DNA of 64,000 nucleotides from Termitomyces sp. T153 (lineage: Eukaryota > Basidiomycota > Agaricomycetes > Agaricales > Lyophyllaceae): contig JACKQL020000019.1 in assembly GCA_018296165.2 (NCBI GenBank), forward strand, positions 620,001-684,000. The letters are read 5' to 3'. The notes below the pieces were generated by a model that did no database searches, had not been told where the DNA came from, and was given only the letters and a program-made list of their open reading frames with translations. The translations under genes and the position numbers were made by a program. Shown in pieces: positions 57,501-64,000 of the stretch (position 1 is its first letter; each line of letters opens with the position of its first letter).

Positions 57501-60175
57501 CACTCAAGTCTAAAAATTCTATATTGCCCGCAACCAAAAAAAGGAGGACCGTGAAGCATATTGGCAGGGTGAGTGATGGTCATACACCATTAATGCCACA
57601 TACACCCCATTCGATGTCTTCGACAACATCGTCCCAATTCCTACAACGATCTCAGGTGCCTGAGGCACCTGCAAGGGAAAGTGAGTACATTTATAATGAA
57701 ATATCCCTCTACTTAACTCCAACGACTCCAGTTCAGTCTTCAAGTCTATCCGATACTGTCACTACTTCTGATGTTGCCGGTTTGGCTGAGGCTTTCAACA
57801 CGGCGGTGATCAGTAACCATTCTGCCCTTGATGCTGTGGATGTAGACCGCCCTCTCGATCCAACGGCATCCAGGATCAATATTGTGTCCAAAGGTGGAGA
57901 AGTCGTGGCGTCCACAGTGGACAGGACCCCGTTGACGAGCGACGGTCCATCAACTTCGAGCTCAGATGTTTCTGGCATGGTCCGAGAACGGGACCAGGAT
58001 GTTATACAGGTAAGACATCCATCAGTCGACTACCGGCTTTTGACCTTTCTCGACGCAGACAGATCCTCCTAGATTGCCTCCGAATCGCAGATGTGATTGG
58101 ACCCCGTCACGGACTCTTACCTCAGCCTCCCCGACCCCCCCAGAGATTGAACCTAGGCACCTTATGCCGGTTAACGTCGAGAAAAATAGGACCAGTATAG
58201 CGCATCATGTCTCCAAGAAGCGCTCCTTCCGTATTAGATCAACGACACCCGACACAAATCTTTCCGCATCTTCTACCTCGACAAGATCATCTCGAGCTAC
58301 ACAATTTCAAGCGAGATATGTGGTTTCTACTGAAAAAGACAAGAAGAGCTCGAGACGGGATGGTCCCTTTCTGATTCCAACTCCAGTTCAATCTCCATGT
58401 ACAAACACATCTACCGGGCCTCGCCAAGCGTCGGCGCTCGGGAGCGATGTTAAGTCCAGGCAACTGTCACCGAGCAGAGCGATCTCTCGCGAACGAGTGT
58501 TGCCCGAAGTTTCCGTTACTGGGTCTGCCGAGGCTTTGGATACACAGCCTACAGTCAGTAGAACGCCGTCCAACACTACCGTACCGAATGTTGCGTTGTC
58601 TACCTCAACTAGCGGAAAGCCATTGGAAATCGCAGTCCAAAAGCTTCACAAGGCCATTGACGAATCGCAACACGTTCCGTCCCCAGTTGTAAATGCAATC
58701 GTTGCGGTAGCAGATGCAATGAATAAGGTACAAACTCAATTCCTTCCCTCAACAATGTCATTTCATCACTTTTCAGTTCTCAACTCAACATCCTCAAAAC
58801 TCGGTACGTTAGCAGTAAATGAGTGTTATCTTATCTGACATTTAGAAACTATCTCTCAGAGCGCATTTTCCGCACCAACTTGGTATCAAGTATGTCTTGA
58901 TCATTTTCCTCCTCACTTTGATTGATATCAGTTTTGTCAGGGAAACTATCCACCTATGATTGTGAGCCTGCGACACTGGTGTTCTGCGACGCAAACATCC
59001 ATTCATTTGATCATAACAGCAACAGCCATATTCTTTCTCACCTGTATGGTGGGGTCACGAATACCAACGTTATCAACAACCACTATCGCAATATCACGAG
59101 ATGTTCCCGTACTATACGGCCCCACCACTCGATGAAGGTTAGCTTGCTTTCAAGTACATAGATACTCGAGCTGAAGTTTTTTTAGGTTACCCAAATTTGC
59201 GGCCCCCAGTTCATTATGATCATCACTTCAATCAACAAGCTGCGTCTTATGATGGTGGGTCGTGTTGGTGATATATTGATATCCGAGTTCAATACTTGTA
59301 TATAGATGGATCGCGTATGAGGTCAGGTTATTCGTACGGTCATAGAAGACATCAACCTTATCGAGACGACTTCGAACGACGTATGGACAACAGAAGTCAC
59401 TCCTCTACCCGACCTCGATACAATCCTGCTCAGGCCCAAGACAGACCGATGCGGTCTGCGCGCCATCAGGCTCATTCGTTCAACAGATATCCCGACTCCC
59501 GTCGCTGGAACACCAGTAGCGAAGGAAGGAACACGTATAGACATCAACACCAGTTTGATCCTCTAGTAGAATCAGCCGGGACAGGGTCTTTTTCTCTTCC
59601 AACCTCGACATTCCATAATCAAAGAGGCAGCGATGAGAACAGCGTCGAAAATTTGACGGGCGGCATCGGCCTTCATCAAGACCGCTGTTCTGCTTCACCG
59701 ACAACGAACCAACCACAATCTACCTATACCTTGGATTCGCATAAGCCAGCGGCATCCCAACTACTGGTACAGCAATCTGATGGAGTTAATTACACTCAGG
59801 ATACTTCGCAAACATCTTCCCATTCTCTTGCTGAATCACGTATGTCGCGATGTCGAATCAGTCTTGATTGTCTAATCGTTCGCAGAATTAGCATCTGGAA
59901 ACAATGGTCAACTTCTCAATGATTGTAAGTAGATTAAGGATTGAGAATTGTCCGTCTTCGGTCGATCGCTCAGCTTGGTCGTGATACAGTCGCCAACGGA
60001 AAGCACGATTACGGACAAGGAGTATTGGTTAATGACGATGACCTCTCACAAGAGGAACTCTCCAAGTCGGTTGGGCTGAAACAGCCTCCGAATTCTCTCT
60101 ACGGTAAAGCCTCAACGTTCAGTCGTGATTCTCTTGATCATTCAATATCTTACAGATAACCCGTGGGCCTGCTAG
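54560..60175 (+). CDS. JmjC-domain protein with cysteine-rich and low-complexity C-terminus
   Basis: Probable Fe(II)/2-oxoglutarate dioxygenase, likely nuclear (histone demethylase class by homology). Exons 1-10 fit in phase: 54560-54974, 55028-55132, 55183-55298, 55347-55765, 55824-56375, 56427-56496, 56553-56912, 56964-57281, 57335-58009, 58059-58727. JmjC (about residues 60-380): FHQDSNWP near the start, then GVGDTFTPCHKDLCASS with the HxD iron ligands, FWFMTEGR, and LVPPRSCHQIVNSAGLTIKT with the distal His. Cysteine pairs follow (CDFCGADIFQSFFECLKC, CPGCYIEGRSCKCGD; later CSACTVGSVPA and CKKCHRGRCF), probably zinc-binding. The C-terminal half is Ser/Thr/Pro-rich with basic patches (KRKRQ, KKRR), then Tyr/Arg/His-rich. 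Splicing between about 58730 and 59100 is unresolved, so 59101-60175, which closes at TAG 60173-60175, could be a separate gene. Start is the first in-frame ATG. Confidence 0.82.
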
Positions 60176-60844
60176 ATCCTGTATATTGCTATCCACAGTG
60201 TTTATTATGTTTTCGTCATTCCTCATGCTTTCGATATCTTCTGTCTTTTGTTTTCAGAGTAAATTGTACCCCTTGCACACGTCGTCCTTATTATGGTGAT
60301 ATATTCAGAGTCAAGTTTTCAATGGAGATGCCGTATCAGCGTTGAATACACCTATGTAGCGTCCGTGTAATTGGTTGTGAATGTTACGATTCTTCACTCT
60401 CACTTCGTGATATTGGTGGGGTTAATATATCGTCGTTGTGTAGAAGTTGGAGGTGGGTGCTGCTGATGCACGAGGTAGACAGAAGCGAACATGAGATTCT
60501 TGCAATTCCAGACTGAAACTTCGAGCCATTGTATTTCATCATCTCCGGGATTGAAGCAGGCGCCTCTGCAAGTCAACTAGCGCATCTTAACTGTCAGAAC
60601 GCATTTCCAATATGGAGTGAATTCGTTGACCTTGGCTACTGCACTCCTTCCGTGGTACGCTCCATTTATCAACCATGTATAAGTAAGTACTCTATCTGAT
60701 GAAATATCGACGTGATTGAACATGTACAATTCGAAGAAGAGGAAGGCCTGGACCTCTGCCTAGGATTGGCGTCCTGACTCCTGAACTTGTTTCTCACCAT
60801 CGCCACTTCGCTCTCTTCGTCTACTCCGGTTCCTACAAGAAGGT
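60176..60844. other. Convergent 3' flanks of the JmjC and hydrolase genes
   Basis: No frame with recognisable protein; short C/T-rich and AT-rich stretches. Confidence 0.45.
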
Positions 60845-62195
60845 TTATAACTTGACCTGAGGCCCCAGCGGAAGTAGCAGTGCATCGTAAATCTTCTTTG
60901 CTAATCCGGTGGGATTCATCTGTATGATCTGCGGATGAAGACAATCAGTGATATGGATGACTTGATCCAGTAAGCCAGATCAATTGTACCAGATGACCCG
61001 CGCCCTCGAGACGTGAGAACGAAGCCAGATGCTCTACCCCGCGAACAGAGTTATCTATGATATCGTCTTTGACTGCTTGAGGTCTGTTGTAGTCGTCGTC
61101 ACCAGACTTCTCTAGAGAAAATAAATCTATATACACGTACAGGTAATCATTGATGGCACCGTAGATGAGATGAATAGGCACCCGTCGTGCTACTGAGCCT
61201 AGAACGTTATAGGCACGGATTGGACCAATACCGTCACGGTAGCATGCCTAGAAGCACAGCTCAGGAACCCTGGACTGCAATACGGAGGTCTCAACCCACA
61301 GTTTCCTGTTGACGACTACATTTTAGGGTCACTCCAGTCTTGTCCGAATATTCCGCAGTGGGGAGTGGTCGCATGCCGTCTTTCTGAAGTAAAAATGAGA
61401 AATCTCGAGGACTAAAAAAACTGAGAGCTCACCACGAAAATTCTAAGCACACGATCATCCCAGACTTTCCAGGCCGGTCGACTCTTGAGTAGCGTGTACG
61501 CATCTTCATATGAAGGCCAGACGTCTCTCCGATTGATGGCACCTTTGACGAGCATTTGAGATGGCCCTTCCATAAACTTTGGGTTCATGGACATGAGTTC
61601 GCAGAGAATAAGGGATTCGAACTTGAGCTTTGATGAGTAGCCGAGTGAGAGTAATCTATGCAACACTTGGTATTTATATCATATAAGTCTGGAAGAGAAC
61701 AAACAGGCAGACTGCGCCCATTGAGTGACCAATGCCTACGAGAAGGCGGGTGCTGAAGTCTACGTCAACACCTGTTCCAAGACCAGTCAGAAAGGTATAG
61801 ATAGCTCGAGCGTACTCTTCCCATGGGACTATTGGATAGTTTCTCAGTAGGAGTACAGAAACTACAGCAGACATAGAATACCCACAGATAGGCTCGTATC
61901 CGATCCTCAAGATATCCTCGTTTAAAACGGCCGCATCGCCATGATTCGGTGCATCGATAGACCACACTTCCCGAACTTTAGTAGAACTATCTTTGCGGTC
62001 AAGTAGGGCGTAAAGCTCATCTATCGTCGGCTCCCACTGTTCCTTGTGAAACCCCGTTCCGTGTGTGAGGATGAGTGTCAACGCTGAAGGATCGTTCAGG
62101 TGTTTCGAATCCGCCTTCCAGTAACGTTTGGCGGTGATCAATAAAGGGTAATTAGGACGAGGGTCGAATGTACAGGATTGTGAAGAGAGAACCAT
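60845..62195 (-). CDS. Alpha/beta hydrolase
   Basis: Serine hydrolase of the alpha/beta fold, substrate unknown. The start ATG at 62193-62195 sits in a good context (CACCATGG). Exon 1 shows LTLILTHGTGFHKEQWEPTI (the HGTG oxyanion-hole motif), WSIDAPNHGDAAVL, and GIGHSMGA, the nucleophile elbow with the catalytic Ser, ending at a GTCTGC donor near 61709. Next exon: LLSLGYSSKLKFESLILCEL and MSMNPKFM. Later exons: RPLPTAEYSDKTG, then RVPIHLIYGAINDYLYV with the probable acidic residue, and SRLEGAGHLVQ with the catalytic His, spliced to IIQMNPTGLAKKIYDALL and stop at 60845-60847. All three members of the triad are present, so it looks functional. About 400 aa with at least five exons. It resembles fungal peroxisomal/lipase-like hydrolases, but no specific substrate is inferred. 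Confidence 0.88.
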
Positions 62196-64000
62196 GGTGG
62201 GTCAGTAGAGATGGGTCCATGACATTGATACATATATATGTTCCATACGAGAGCGCGAGAATCACGGGAACACTGCGACCAGGGTAAAATGATGGACAAG
62301 GCGTAACGCGTCACAGGTTACAGTCGAACCCCGCCTAATTGAACGCGTACCTTCACGACGCGTACTAGCAGGCGCTGCTGAGGCTAAGCCAGAGTATTCT
62401 CATAATACATACTTTCTTTCGACTTCTACAACGGCAACTCCGCTATTAGTGAAAGTGTATCTGAATCGGACGCTGAAACTGGCACCGAAGTCTGATTCAG
62501 TGACCTCGGACGAGTATGATTTCACGAGTACTACACGTCGGACCCTAATGACGAGGATGAAAATGATAGTGACGCCTCAACGAGCATCATTAGCAGCGTC
62601 AGTATAGACACCGAATCAAGTATGAGGACTAGTCGGAAGATTCTGACCACGAGAGTGTTTGTGGATAATGCGCAATACTTACTCGGGTCGAGCAGTCGGT
62701 CCTTGATTCTTATAAATTCTTTTGGGACACTCCAACTTTGACTATAATGCAGGATCAAGAAACGATTTTGAAAACTCGGCTTCCAGGACAATGATACCGA
62801 TTTTTCAAAAGCACCCTGGTATATGTCGAAAGACCAGTTAGTGATTATGGTACTATTTTCTCTGTTGAAGTATTTTGCCACTGTAGACTGGTCTGTTGCC
62901 ACAGATTAGGGACAAGTGGAAGAATTTAACTGCCCCCGCATCCTCAAAGCCAAGACAAATTGTTTGAAGAGGGAGCGTGAAGCGCTTGATGACAGACGAC
63001 GACCGTAGTCTGGAGTCAGCTTATCATGAATGGATTCGACATTCTGTAGATGGTGGGAAAATGACTGCAGACCGATCAGTTGTTCTCCGCGTGCATTGGA
63101 GCTGCTTGACATTGAGCCTTTTGTCTTTGTCTCGCAGATCCAGGCTCCTTCTGAAGTCTCTGTTGATTCCACATCCGGAGACAATTTTCAGGCGTTCATC
63201 TTGACCTGGACGGCTCGTGTGGCTGCGAGACGTAAATAAATCGTATCAGAACGCGAAAACTCAAGAGCAAATAAAAGTACTTCTGGTTTCGACAGTCATC
63301 GACGCCTTGCAATTGCGACAGCCGTTTTTCGTTGCTCGTGAAGCTCTTGTTCGCCGCTTATGACAGTGATCAGATTCTCAACCTTTTAAGTCGGTAACCG
63401 CATCACAGGCATGGGATTCCAAGGCCAACAGAGATAAAGGATTACACTCATAAAAATTTAGGACACGTCCGGACCTTGGCATGCAAGCCGTGGTGTAATG
63501 TTATTTTTCGAACCACGATAATGAAATCAATGATAAGAGAGATGAGGGCAATTACAAAGCTGAAGAAGACTTAGAGGTCAGACAAATGCAAAGAAAATAC
63601 TGTGTTGATTATTACGTCTAATAAAATCTAGTATCCTGACAAAATATTGAGGTACAGAAAAGAAAGACGGATGCCGTTGGCGAGTGGTGAGTACGAGAGT
63701 TCAAGACAAGACAACATTTGTTGACACCGTCACGGCAAGTGCGGCCATCAACCAATCAACTAAACAAGGGCAACTCAAAGGAAATCTGGTCCTTTGCTCT
63801 GCTCTTGGATTCACGTTTGAGTGAGTTTTTCGTCGCCAAGATTTCGGCTCTCGTACGACGCATAAAGAAGCTATCATAGAACTGTTAGTGACAGGTAGTC
63901 CCGTTGCCAGCTATGTTGTCCTCACGGTCACTAAGGTCCGTATTGCGAACCTCTTGCACTTCTTGGAAGAACCAGAGTGGTAGGAGAACCTTGGTAACCT
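62196..64000. other. Right-hand end of the window, no proven gene
   Basis: CpG content is ordinary. On the plus strand at about 62540-62640 one frame is rich in Asp, Glu and Ser (DPNDEDENDSDAS), and minus-strand frames at 62531-62902 and 62906-63184 are open for 92-123 codons, but none shows a family motif and exon structure is unclear. A gene continuing beyond 64000 is possible. Confidence 0.35.

Overview
The window is nuclear DNA from a filamentous basidiomycete, almost certainly an Agaricomycete. The genes are split by many short introns (about 49-66 bases, GT..AG). Several protein families seen here are typical of mushrooms: DUF6534 seven-helix membrane proteins, DUF6535-ankyrin proteins and DUF6699 proteins. 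There are no operons, and gene-rich blocks alternate with blocks of decayed transposons.

Layout. 0.5-16 kb is gene-rich: an EMC8/9 subunit of the ER membrane protein complex, a DUF6699 protein, a DUF6535-ankyrin protein, a copper-fist transcription factor, an aldo/keto reductase and a small membrane-anchored protein. 16.5-21.3 kb is transposon debris: Helitron helicase, LINE reverse transcriptase and a solo LTR. 21.8-26.5 kb holds two tandem DUF6534 genes. 27.6-30 kb is debris again: a chromovirus integrase/chromodomain fragment and a tandem hairpin repeat. 30.6-35.8 kb carries a G-protein alpha subunit of the cAMP-type fungal class and a DUF1769 protein. 36-54 kb is a large transposon block. 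It contains one structurally complete but dead Ty3/Gypsy chromovirus with target-site duplication, two related solo LTRs of very different age, a Tc1-type transposase remnant, a gag-like remnant and several repeat families. 54.5-62.2 kb returns to genes: a long JmjC protein and an alpha/beta hydrolase.

The clearest window-wide pattern is CpG content. Gene blocks have ordinary CpG. The transposon blocks are almost free of CG and enriched in TG/CA, and recognisable coding domains in them are broken by stops and frameshifts. Two pairs or sets of related repeats, one member CpG-rich and the others CpG-poor, show CG changed to TG or CA at matching sites. This fits methylation-driven decay of silenced repeats.

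Four gene models close exactly: EMC8/9 (5 exons, 206 aa), copper-fist factor (5 exons, first coding exon is only the ATG, 651 aa), G-alpha (7 exons, 406 aa) and DUF1769 (4 exons, 373 aa). They were assembled by hand from splice sites and phase. The other multi-exon models have firm core domains but some unresolved edges, stated in each entry. I found no rRNA, tRNA or CRISPR. I found no wholly new system: the notable items are the methylation-decay record, the self-dated LTRs, the minisatellite grown inside a dead pol gene, and the hairpin-unit arrays.
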